NCBI GenBank assembly: GCA_021811745.1
Contig: JAJZNH010000076.1
Location: 1 to 6,416, forward strand
Length of the DNA stretch: 6,416 nucleotides
Origin: Acidobacteriota bacterium
Lineage (GTDB): Bacteria; Acidobacteriota; Terriglobia; Terriglobales; Acidobacteriaceae
Direction of reading: 5' to 3'
Below are positions 1 through 6,416 of this stretch, piece after piece. Below the pieces are notes generated by a model. That model was not told the origin of the DNA. It worked only from the letters and a program-made list of their open reading frames with translations, and ran no database searches. The number at the start of each line of letters is the position of its first letter. Positions within the stretch are counted from its first letter, which is position 1. A program made the translations under genes and the position numbers.

Positions 1-2518
1 TATTACGCGCGGCCTGCGCCGTCCAATCCTGCAGGCGGCGCTCAATGCGCTGTGCTTCGCCTTCCATCTGCTTCAGAGATGCGCCCAGATTGGCGCTGTC
101 GGTTTCAGCCTGCCGGCGCTCGGCGCTGCGCGCCTCCAGTTGCGCGCTCAGGTCTTCGATTGTCCGGGTCAGCGCCGCTGCTTCCGCCTCGGCCTGCCTC
201 AGGTCATTTTCGAGCTTGCCCAGCCGCCTTTCCGTCTCGCGCAGGTCGCGCTTCAGAGCGAGAGGGCCCTCGCTGGCGGGCTTGCCGCCGGTCACGGTGA
301 TGTTATGGAAGCACTCGCCCTCGCGCGTGAGGAAGAATGCATGCGCATATTGCGCGGCCAGGCGTTGCGCCGTGCCGGAATCCTCCACCAGGTAGCCGTG
401 CCCGATCTTGGGCAGAATTGTCTCGAGCGAACGCCCGAATCCATTCAGCACCTTGATCGCATCGCGCAACGGCGTTAAGCCGGGTTCGTTGACGACTGTG
501 GCGCTCGGCTTGAAAAGCTCGCCCTGCGCGTCGGAGTGAATGAGGAACGTGGCTCTTCCATCGACGCCCGACTTCAGCAGCCGGACGCCTTCTTCGGCGG
601 CTCCCCAGTTCTCTACAACGACATAGTTCAGCTCTTCGCGCAGGAACTCATCCACGACGCCTTCATACTCGCCGTTGACTTCAAGAAAGTCCGCCAGCGT
701 GCCCACCGGCGACATGCCCTGGCCCAGGGAGCCGGGCTTGAGCAGCCGGCGTACAGTGTCGGTGGAGTAACTGTGGTTGCGGATCAGGGCTTGCAGAGAA
801 TCGCGCCGTCCCACGGCGGTAGCCTGTTCGCTGCGCAGTTGATTGGCGCGGGTGCGCTGCCTGTTTTCTTCCGCGCGCCTTGCCTGCAACTCTTCGCGCA
901 GCGCCGCAATTTCGCCTTCCAGCCGTTTCAGGTCTGCTGCAGCCGACTCATAGCGCGCCCGCGCCTGCGCAGTCTGGACGCCCAGATTCTCCTGCTCATT
1001 GCGCGCCTGGCCCATTTCGCCGTCGAGCCGCTCGGCTTCGTGCTCCAGCGCCGCCAGGCTTTCTTCGCCGTGGGCAATCTGGTTGCGGGCGTTGCCGGCC
1101 AGGGTCAAAAGATGCATGACGTGACGGCGGTTGGTCTCCAGTTCGCGCTCCGCTTTGAAGACATCTTCGGCTGCGGTGCGCGCCTCGTGCTGGCGAGCCT
1201 CCACATTCTGGCGAAAGGCCCGGGCCTCGCCCGCCGCTGTCTCCAGAAAGGCGCGTTGTTGCGCGCGCTCCTCGGCGATCCCGGCTAACTGCGTCTGTGT
1301 CTGCTCCAGCTCAGCGCCGGCCGCCGCGATGCGCGCCTCCAGTTCGCCGATGCGCTCGGTGTTGCTGCGCTCGCGCGCCGTGGCGCGTTCCAGTTCGACA
1401 GCCGCCTGGTTGGCACGCTCTTGCGCCTCGTGGCCTTGCCGGTCCAGCTCGTAGCCGCGCTCGGTGAGCGTGTGCTGGCTGGCCTCCTGCTCATCGATCT
1501 CCGCCGCCGCCCCGTTGATGCGCTCTGTGAGCGCGGCAATCTCTTCGTCCAGCCGCGCCTGTTCGGTGTCCATCACGGCCATGCGACTGGCCAGCACCAC
1601 GCGCAGGCGCGAGCGCAGTTCGTCGCGCACCGCTGCAAAGCGTTCCGCCTTCGCCGCCTGCCGCTTCAGGCTGTTCATCTGGCGCGTGACTTCCTCAAAG
1701 ATGTCGTCCACGCGGGCCAGGTTCTGCTTGGCGCTTTCCAGGCGCAACTCCGCCAGCCGCTTCTTGGTCTTGAAGCGCGTAATTCCCGCTGCTTCCTCGA
1801 TGATGGCGCGGCGATCGTGCGGCTTTGAGCTGAGCAGTTGTCCGATGCGCTCCTGCCCAATGATGGCGTAGCTCTCCGGCCCCAGGCCGGTGCCCATGAA
1901 GATGTCCTGAATATCGCGCAGGCGGCAGAGCTTGCCGTTCAGCAGGTACTCGCTCTCGCCGGTGCGGAAGAGCCGCCGCGTGATGACAATCTCACCCTTC
2001 TGCGGTGTGCGATGAAACTTGCGGCGGCGAATCTTGAGCACCACCGCTTGCGGTCCTTCGACGCCTTCGGCGGTGGGCTGCGCGTTCTCAACTCCATCTT
2101 CTTCGATGACCTGGCCCGGCTGCTCGGCAGCGATGATCTCCTCGGCTTCGGCGGCGCGCTGCTTGCGCGCCTCGTTCTCATCCCAATCCTCCGGACCGTC
2201 GTGATCCACGACGACCTCCGGCTCCACGGGCACGGGTCCTTCGTACGCCGCTGGATCGACCATCGTCAGCGTCACTTCCGCCATGCCCAGGGCCTTGCGG
2301 TCACGCGTTCCGGCAAAGATCACGTCCTGCATGTGCGTGCCACGCAGGGTCTTCGCGCTCTGCTCGCCAAGAACCCAGGTTAAGCCGTCGAGAATGTTTG
2401 ATTTGCCGCACCCGTTCGGCCCCACGACGACGACCACGCCGGTACCCGGTACGGCAACCTCCGTGCGGTCGCAGAAGCTCTTGAATCCGAGGATATGGAT
2501 CTTCTTTAGTTTCAGCAT
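1..2518 (-). CDS. smc: Chromosome segregation ATPase SMC, N-terminal 839 residues (C-terminus outside window)
   Basis: SMC is the ATPase core of bacterial condensin; it dimerises through its hinge, binds ScpA/ScpB and organises the nucleoid. The frame stays open from the ATG at 2518 to the left edge. Visible in order: the N-terminal head begins MLKLKKIHILGFKSFCDRTE, with Walker A GPNGCGKSN at residues 33-41, LGEQSAKTLRG at 50-60 (Arg59 probably matches the SMC arginine finger) and DVIFAGT at 65-71. An acidic insert lies at about 90-174, and the head resumes with TRRLFRTGESEYLLNG and TGLGPESYAIIGQERI at 180-225. An Ala/Glu/Gln/Arg-rich coiled coil covers about 250-595, the hinge about 598-748 (SPVGTLADFL at 603, VTGGK at 742), and the returning coil follows. 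The ABC signature and Walker B lie off the window. Antiparallel ORFs here are codon-bias shadows. Identification is very secure. Confidence 0.97.
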   Translation of the reverse strand, partial: MLKLKKIHILGFKSFCDRTEVAVPGTGVVVVVGPNGCGKSNILDGLTWVLGEQSAKTLRGTHMQDVIFAGTRDRKALGMAEVTLTMVDPAAYEGPVPVEPEVVVDHDGPEDWDENEARKQRAAEAEEIIAAEQPGQVIEEDGVENAQPTAEGVEGPQAVVLKIRRRKFHRTPQKGEIVITRRLFRTGESEYLLNGKLCRLRDIQDIFMGTGLGPESYAIIGQERIGQLLSSKPHDRRAIIEEAAGITRFKTKKRLAELRLESAKQNLARVDDIFEEVTRQMNSLKRQAAKAERFAAVRDELRSRLRVVLASRMAVMDTEQARLDEEIAALTERINGAAAEIDEQEASQHTLTERGYELDRQGHEAQERANQAAVELERATARERSNTERIGELEARIAAAGAELEQTQTQLAGIAEERAQQRAFLETAAGEARAFRQNVEARQHEARTAAEDVFKAERELETNRRHVMHLLTLAGNARNQIAHGEESLAALEHEAERLDGEMGQARNEQENLGVQTAQARARYESAAADLKRLEGEIAALREELQARRAEENRQRTRANQLRSEQATAVGRRDSLQALIRNHSYSTDTVRRLLKPGSLGQGMSPVGTLADFLEVNGEYEGVVDEFLREELNYVVVENWGAAEEGVRLLKSGVDGRATFLIHSDAQGELFKPSATVVNEPGLTPLRDAIKVLNGFGRSLETILPKIGHGYLVEDSGTAQRLAAQYAHAFFLTREGECFHNITVTGGKPASEGPLALKRDLRETERRLGKLENDLRQAEAEAAALTRTIEDLSAQLEARSAERRQAETDSANLGASLKQMEGEAQRIERRLQDWTAQAARN

Positions 2519-2523
2519 CTTCA

Positions 2524-2527
2524 CTCC
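2524..2527 (-). promoter_or_regulatory. Shine-Dalgarno sequence of smc
   Basis: On the minus strand GGAG lies five bases before the ATG at 2518, a normal though short spacing. A GTG two codons upstream (2522-2524) is also in frame but overlaps the GGAG, so it would lose this site. The ATG also gives the MLKLKK-type N-terminus expected for SMC. Both points favour the start at 2518. Confidence 0.6.
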
Positions 2528-2619
2528 AAATGGGCGGACTGCCGAGGAGAACTTCCGCCCGTTGCCTGAGTCTCCCGGCGCTGCCAGCGCGGGAAGAAAG
2601 AACCTGTCTATGATTAGAG

Positions 2620-2648
2620 ACTTTAAGGAGCCAGGAGGGCAGGGTCAA
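2620..2648 (-). promoter_or_regulatory. Candidate sigma-70-like promoter for smc
   Basis: Reading the minus strand, TTGACC (2648-2643, five of six matches to TTGACA) is followed after exactly 17 bases by TAAAGT (2625-2620, four of six matches to TATAAT). It sits in the gap between the oxyR stop and the smc start and would give a leader of roughly 95 bases. It suggests smc can be transcribed independently of oxyR. This is a motif match only, and acidobacterial promoters are poorly characterised. Confidence 0.4.
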
Positions 2649-2741
2649 CGGCGAGAACAGGTGCTTTTGTGGATAAGGAGGGCCGGAATTGCTCTTCTTC
2701 GAAAATCTTCCCGAAAGGATGCATTTGCAAGGATTTTTGCC

Positions 2742-3680
2742 TTACTTTTGCACAGCCTGTCCTTCGCTTTTTTCCCAGCTTTGTAATACCGAGGCCCCAA
2801 CCGAATGCCAGATTACCTTCTCTAACGCGCGCAGCGCCTGCGGGCGCGGGAAGCCCGGCCGGCTGGCCATGCGGATAGTCCGGACGATTCGTCCTGCCAG
2901 AGGCCGCAGCACAATCTCGCGGTGCGCAAACAAATCAGCGGAGAGCGCCGGAATCAGCGTGACACCGTAACCGGCGGCGACCAGGTTTACCAGCGTCTCC
3001 AGGGTTGCCGCCTGCATGGAGCTTTGCAGACTGCCCCGCGCCGGGCCGTGCTTGCCGCCACAGGCCTCCAGAGCCTGGTTGGACAGGCAATTCCCCTCGG
3101 CCAGTACCAGCAGCTCCTCTGAGAGCATTTGCTCGTTTACCAGCTTTTCGCTGGCCAGCCGATGGTTGACGGGCAGCGCGGCCAGCAGCGGCTCGTTGAA
3201 CAATTCGATCTCGGTGATTTCCGGCGCATCGGCGGGCGTGGCCAGCAGGGCCGCATCCAGGCGGCGATTGCGCAGCCCCTCGATCAGCGAGCGCGTCTGA
3301 TCCTCCCACAATTCGATGGTCAGCCTCGGATACGCCTGCTTCAGCGGCTTAAGAATCAGCGGGAGCAGATACGGCGCCAGGGTGGGAATCACGCCCAGCT
3401 TCAGCGGCCCTACCAGCGGGTCACGCGACGCGCGAGCCAGCGCCTCCATTTGCTCGGCTTCGGCCAGGGCGCGCTGCGCATGGACCAGGATCTGTCCGCC
3501 CACCGGCGTCAAATCGACGCGCTTGTTGGTGCGCTCCAGCAGGGTGACACCCAGTTCCTCTTCGAGTTTGCGGATCTGGTTACTCAGCGTTGGCTGGCTG
3601 ACGTTGCAGACTTCCGCCGCCCGTCCGAAATGCCGGTGCTCGGCAACGGCGACAAGGTAACGAATCTCCTGTAAATTCAT
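2742..3680 (-). CDS. oxyR: OxyR-type hydrogen-peroxide-sensing LysR family regulator
   Basis: The 312-residue protein matches the length of OxyR (305 in E. coli) and its architecture. The N-terminal winged helix-turn-helix starts MNLQEIRYLVAVAEHRHFGR and includes VSQPTLSNQIRKLEEELGV at 27-45. The linker follows, then the regulatory domain begins near 90 (GPLKLGVIPTLAPYLLP). The two cysteines that form the peroxide-induced disulfide in E. coli (199 and 208) are present as Cys198 and Cys207 with the same spacing (CLSNQALEAC). Thr100 and Thr129, which line the peroxide pocket in known OxyRs, are also conserved. TLETLVNLVAAGYGVTLIPAL at 226-246 is typical of the family. His198 next to the sensing cysteine in E. 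coli is Asn197 here, and the Arg-Asp after it is Ser-Asn. By family knowledge it would activate catalase, peroxidase and iron-homeostasis genes; none of these is in the window. The start is fixed by the family N-terminus; the ribosome site is weak. It lies 171 bases after the dehydrogenase on the same strand. Confidence 0.92.
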   Translation of the reverse strand: MNLQEIRYLVAVAEHRHFGRAAEVCNVSQPTLSNQIRKLEEELGVTLLERTNKRVDLTPVGGQILVHAQRALAEAEQMEALARASRDPLVGPLKLGVIPTLAPYLLPLILKPLKQAYPRLTIELWEDQTRSLIEGLRNRRLDAALLATPADAPEITEIELFNEPLLAALPVNHRLASEKLVNEQMLSEELLVLAEGNCLSNQALEACGGKHGPARGSLQSSMQAATLETLVNLVAAGYGVTLIPALSADLFAHREIVLRPLAGRIVRTIRMASRPGFPRPQALRALEKVIWHSVGASVLQSWEKSEGQAVQK

Positions 3681-3711
3681 CTACTCGCTCACGCGTTTTG
3701 TTTCTATAAGC

Positions 3712-3748
3712 ATAGACCTTAACAATCATCGTTAAGGGAACAATCGAT
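3712..3748. promoter_or_regulatory. Candidate OxyR binding site upstream of oxyR
   Basis: The E. coli OxyR site is four tetranucleotides, ATAG, CTAT, ATAG and CTAT, each separated by seven bases. At this exact spacing the plus strand has ATAG (3712-3715), CAAT (3723-3726), AAGG (3734-3737) and CGAT (3745-3748), which is 12 of 16 matches. The array lies 32-68 bases upstream of the oxyR ATG and just downstream of a candidate -10 box. That position would suit autorepression, as described for E. coli oxyR. The third element is poor (two of four), so the site is a hypothesis. Confidence 0.4.
3717..3737. repeat. Perfect inverted repeat, 7-base arms with 7-base spacer
   Basis: CCTTAAC (3717-3723) and GTTAAGG (3731-3737) are exact reverse complements separated by seven bases, in the AT-rich leader of oxyR. 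The symmetry and spacing suit a dimeric DNA-binding protein. The repeat overlaps the ATAG/CTAT array, but its centre is three bases off, so the two may be alternative readings of one operator. A second, shorter palindrome (TCTAT, four bases, ATAGA) lies at 3703-3716. No U-run follows on either strand, so it is not a typical terminator. Confidence 0.6.
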
Positions 3749-3750
3749 TT

Positions 3751-3778
3751 CTTATATTGCTCCGCGCGTGCCCGTCGA
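3751..3778 (-). promoter_or_regulatory. Candidate promoter for oxyR
   Basis: On the minus strand TATAAG (3756-3751) matches five of six bases of the -10 consensus. TCGACG (3778-3773), four of six matches to TTGACA, precedes it by 16 bases. Transcription would start near 3744, inside the candidate OxyR site, leaving a leader of about 64 bases. The stretch is much richer in A and T than the flanking coding DNA. A weaker alternative -10 (TATGCT) lies closer to the gene. Confidence 0.4.
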
Positions 3779-3851
3779 TTTGCCGGACTGATGGAGCGTC
3801 TGTTCACTTCCGCTGGATGCGCCACGCGCGGCAGGGCCGGGCGAAGCCGCA

Positions 3852-4859
3852 TCAATTGGCCAGCACGGCCCGGTAGCGTACTTTGCTCTTCTTCACTTTT
3901 TCAATGGCCTCATTGGCCTTCGCCATTGGGAAGATCTCAGTCTGCGCTTTCACGCCGTGGCGCGCGGCCACGTCGAGCATCTCGCGCAGGCGCGAGGGGC
4001 TGCCGATTGGGCTGCCGCTGACTGAGCGCAGGCCGGAGATGAGCGGAAATGCCTGCAACGTGACCGACGACGGAGGCACACCTACAAAGCACAGCGTACC
4101 CGTGGGCCGCAGCGCCTGAACATAAGTGCACCAGTCATGGTCGGCGTTGGCCGTGGTCAGGATGAAGTCCTGCGTGCCGGCTGCTTCTTTCATGGCCTTT
4201 GATTCCCGCGTATTTACGAAATGATGCGCTCCCAGCGCGCGCGCCTCGTCTTCCTTTGAGGCTGAAGTGGAGAAGGCCGTCACCGCCGCGCCGAAGACCC
4301 GCGCGAACTGAATGGCGATGTGCCCCAGCCCGCCGATGCCCACGACGCCCACACGCGATGCCGGGCTTACGCCATGATTGCGCAGCGGGTTATAGACCGT
4401 GATGCCCGCGCAGAGCAGCGGCGCGGCGTGCTCGCTCTCAAGGGCATCGGGAATCGGAATCACAAAACGCGCGTTGGCGCGCACACGCTCGGCGTAGCCG
4501 CCGTTGCGGTGAACGCAGGTACCCTCGGAATGCGGGCAGAGGTTTTCCATGCCGCGCGTGCACCATTCGCAGTGGCCGCATGAGTTCGACTGCCAGCCCA
4601 ATCCGACGCGCTGACCCGTCTTGAGTGACACCACGTCCTTGCCCACCGCAGAAACCTTGCCGATAATCTCATGACCGGGAATGAACGGATACTGGCTCAT
4701 GCCCCAATCGTTCGAGATCAGGTGAAGATCGCTGTGGCAAATGCCGCAGTGAGTGATGGCAATCTCTACTTCCTGCGGACCCAGGTCACCGGGATCGTAG
4801 TGGTAGGGCAGGAGTTCGGCTCCCGCCGCGTGGACAGCTAGTCCTTGAATCTGGGCCAT
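3852..4859 (-). CDS. Zinc-dependent, probably NADP(H)-linked alcohol/aldehyde dehydrogenase (CAD/YahK-like MDR family)
   Basis: A complete 335-residue medium-chain dehydrogenase/reductase, slightly shorter than YahK-type enzymes (about 350). It would interconvert alcohols and aldehydes in the cytoplasm. Catalytic zinc ligands visible are Cys41 in CGICHSD, His63-Glu64 in PGHEIIG, and Cys150 in APLLCAG. The structural zinc lobe has Cys94, Cys97, Cys100 and Cys108 (CGHCEWCTRGMENLC). The Rossmann motif is GIGGLGHIAIQFA at 174-186. The end of the second Rossmann strand reads FSTSASK (196-202) with no acidic residue, which in this family indicates NADP(H) rather than NAD(H). The cinnamyl-alcohol-dehydrogenase/YahK/ADH6 branch fits best, and many members reduce aldehydes. 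The substrate cannot be read from sequence. The start at 4859 gives a normal N-terminus, but only weak purine-rich sequence precedes it (GAGG 13 bases away). It is followed by oxyR; a functional link is inference. Confidence 0.93.
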   Translation of the reverse strand: MAQIQGLAVHAAGAELLPYHYDPGDLGPQEVEIAITHCGICHSDLHLISNDWGMSQYPFIPGHEIIGKVSAVGKDVVSLKTGQRVGLGWQSNSCGHCEWCTRGMENLCPHSEGTCVHRNGGYAERVRANARFVIPIPDALESEHAAPLLCAGITVYNPLRNHGVSPASRVGVVGIGGLGHIAIQFARVFGAAVTAFSTSASKEDEARALGAHHFVNTRESKAMKEAAGTQDFILTTANADHDWCTYVQALRPTGTLCFVGVPPSSVTLQAFPLISGLRSVSGSPIGSPSRLREMLDVAARHGVKAQTEIFPMAKANEAIEKVKKSKVRYRAVLAN

Positions 4860-4953
4860 GGTCTTCTGAAGTCCTCACTCCGCTAAGAAGAGACGCACCA
4901 AACCGGCGCAACCAGCCTCAGGCTCTTTTGCACTGCAACTGCGCTGATCGGAA

Positions 4954-6416
4954 CTAGTGTAACCCGCCGCCGGGTTCGATGTGCAGACTAAGAATCTGGT
5001 AGCCGCTCAAAACGCCACCCGCCGGCGCTTCGGCCACTACTTCGGCTGATTCTCCGTTGAGGCTGACGTCCTGGCCGGCGCGCAAAGGCTCCAATGCGTT
5101 GGCAAAAGAGAGCGGCACGCTGGAGAGGGTTTGGCCATCCATCCCGGCTTGCACTTCGGGCATGAGGAGGCTGACATAGATGCGGTTGGAAGTATGCAGA
5201 CGCCCGGCCTCGTTCAGCAGGGCCGCCAAATCGGGCGTGCGGCCGGGAAGACTCGGCTGGTTCAAAGTCCGGTCCAGCGTTCCCGCATCCGAGATAAGCA
5301 GGCGCAGACCGCCGGCGCCGAGCCTTGCTGGCAAGGTCACGGGAATCCTGACGTTCCGCTCCGCCTGGCGCCAGGGGCGGATTGTCGCTTCAACCTCGAC
5401 GGTGTCGCCGGCGTGCACGATGTTATTTGACACAAGACGCGCGCTTTCCAGTTCCACGCGAAGGTTTCTGGGAATGGCCTCGACATGGACGTTAATAGAT
5501 CGCACTGGTCCCAGGCGGTCGGTGTTCGAAAAGAACTGCGTGAAGCGCTCTCCGGCCAGCAGCGCGGCTTCCATGGACGAAGGCATCGAGCCTCCGGCTG
5601 AAATCCACATATCCAGAGGAGATGGCGCATATCCATCCAGATCGATGCTTCCGGTCAGGTGATAACTGGTGGATGCCGTGCTGGCGTTGGTCTGCAGCAG
5701 CGCATTGTAGAGCACGACCTGCATAGCCTGCGGCGTGAGCGAGGGCTGATCGAGGATCTCGACGTTGACTTTGCTCTGTCCCTCGGGTCCATCGAGAGTA
5801 ATGTGCATGGGAATCATGCGCGCCTGCGCGCCAAGAACACCGAGAATTGCGGATTCACGATCCTGGGTAATGGCGCCGACAGTGGCGCCGGTGTTGATGA
5901 TCTTGAAGGCGTTCAGGGGCGAGGCCAGCGTGGCAACCACGTCGGCAGTGGTCATCGGCAACGAAACCGGCCCGGCTTGCAGAATCGGATGGCCGCACGC
6001 CAGCAGATGCTTCGCATCCACATAGGTTACCGTGCAGGTGGCCGCAATCTCCTCGTCGCCGCGCACCAGTTGCGCGCTTACCGACGAACCCGGCACCAGC
6101 GAGGCCTCGGCCGCGGTTGATATCTTCGTGTCTATTTCAGAAGAACTGCCCATACCGCCGGCAGCGACCGAGTCCAGGCTGGTGCCGGCCATCTGCTTCT
6201 GCCACATCCTGATTGCTTCAGGCCGAAATCCGCTCATCACCAGCGGCGTCTCCATGGCCTGGAAGTTGGTGCTCGGGTCGATCAGCGCGTCGCCGGAACT
6301 GACCGGTGCAGCCGCCGGGGAGGACGAGCTTCGTTCCGCGGCGGCAGGCGGCACAGCAGCGCCGGGCAGTTTATTTACCTCCAGCATCTGCGCAATCGGC
6401 GTAATGCCGGCGATGG
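4954..6416 (-). CDS. SpoIVB-type peptidase S55 domain-containing protein, C-terminal part (N-terminus outside window)
   Basis: The frame is open through the right edge, so the Met at 6387 is internal. Just before it the protein reads IAGITPIAQMLEV, which in acidobacterial S55 proteins ends the N-terminal peptidase-like segment that carries GMSGSP; that serine would lie just off the window. Numbering from the Met at 6387, an Ala/Ser/Pro-rich linker covers about 8-40. A second conserved block covers about 97-195, with VPGSSVSAQLVRGDEEIAAT, then CGHPI with His133, then LPMTTADVVATLASP, then GAITQDRESAILGVLG and ARMIPM. Beta-rich C-terminal regions follow, including AGDTVEVEATIRPWRQ (326-341). 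The layout suggests an exported envelope protein, but any signal peptide is out of view. Protease activity and substrate are unknown; in Bacillus SpoIVB cleaves a sporulation checkpoint protein, which need not apply here. Family assignment is from memory of motifs. Confidence 0.82.
   Translation of the reverse strand, partial: IAGITPIAQMLEVNKLPGAAVPPAAAERSSSSPAAAPVSSGDALIDPSTNFQAMETPLVMSGFRPEAIRMWQKQMAGTSLDSVAAGGMGSSSEIDTKISTAAEASLVPGSSVSAQLVRGDEEIAATCTVTYVDAKHLLACGHPILQAGPVSLPMTTADVVATLASPLNAFKIINTGATVGAITQDRESAILGVLGAQARMIPMHITLDGPEGQSKVNVEILDQPSLTPQAMQVVLYNALLQTNASTASTSYHLTGSIDLDGYAPSPLDMWISAGGSMPSSMEAALLAGERFTQFFSNTDRLGPVRSINVHVEAIPRNLRVELESARLVSNNIVHAGDTVEVEATIRPWRQAERNVRIPVTLPARLGAGGLRLLISDAGTLDRTLNQPSLPGRTPDLAALLNEAGRLHTSNRIYVSLLMPEVQAGMDGQTLSSVPLSFANALEPLRAGQDVSLNGESAEVVAEAPAGGVLSGYQILSLHIEPGGGLH

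Noticed and set aside
536..2383. Long plus-strand open frames (for example 536-1288, 1421-1828, 1838-2383).
   Set aside because: They lie opposite the smc coding frame, show no recognisable domain, and are expected shadows of a GC-rich gene; the minus-strand SMC reading is unambiguous.
2702..2737. Imperfect stem (AAAATCCTT / AAGATTTT) downstream of the oxyR stop, possible terminator.
   Set aside because: The arms are AT-rich with a mismatch or bulge, the loop is about 19 bases, and no U-run follows on the minus strand.
3129..3674. Plus-strand open frame of 181 codons opposite oxyR.
   Set aside because: It is antisense to a clearly conserved OxyR frame, lacks a recognisable domain, and has Gln/Arg-rich composition typical of a shadow frame.
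3752..3851. Possible rho-independent terminator after the dehydrogenase stop.
   Set aside because: The GC-rich stretch holds only very short GGC/GCC pairings with no T-run behind them.
4914..4924. Small hairpin AGCC-TCA-GGCT followed by CTTTT on the plus strand, possible terminator.
   Set aside because: No plus-strand gene ends here, and on the minus strand, where the S55 gene ends, no U-run follows. The stem is only four to five pairs.
4954..6387. A complete 477-residue gene starting at the ATG at 6387.
   Set aside because: The frame continues in phase to the window edge, and the codons just upstream encode IAGITPIAQ, which belongs to the conserved S55 segment. The Met is internal.

Overview
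The window looks like a chromosomal segment of a GC-rich bacterium, most likely an acidobacterium (Terriglobia-like). This placement is inference. It rests on an SMC protein with a long acidic insert in its N-terminal head, which I recall from acidobacterial SMCs, and on a large SpoIVB-type (S55) peptidase-like protein of a kind common in that phylum. No mobile element, CRISPR array, tRNA or rRNA gene was seen.

All four genes are read on the minus strand, so transcription runs from high to low coordinates. First comes the C-terminal part of an S55-family protein (4954-6416), whose start and predicted catalytic serine lie beyond the right edge. Next is a complete zinc-dependent, probably NADP(H)-linked alcohol/aldehyde dehydrogenase (3852-4859). 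It is followed by a complete OxyR-type LysR regulator with both redox cysteines (2742-3680). Last is the N-terminal two thirds of chromosome-segregation ATPase SMC (1-2518), which runs off the left edge after its hinge domain.

The gaps between genes are about 94, 171 and 223 bases, so nothing forces a single operon. The 171-base gap before oxyR is AT-rich and holds the best regulatory signals: a candidate promoter, a perfect 7-7-7 inverted repeat, and a four-element ATAG/CTAT array resembling the classical OxyR site just downstream of that promoter. This suggests oxyR controls its own transcription. The gap before smc holds a plausible sigma-70-like promoter, so smc probably has its own unit.

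Functionally the genes are mixed: chromosome organisation (smc), peroxide sensing (oxyR), carbonyl/alcohol redox chemistry (dehydrogenase) and an envelope or secreted peptidase-like protein. The dehydrogenase and oxyR could be linked through oxidative or aldehyde stress, but adjacency is the only evidence. I found no convincing undescribed multi-gene system. The best leads are the OxyR-like operator, the acidic insert in SMC, and the Ser-before-His order in the S55 protein.
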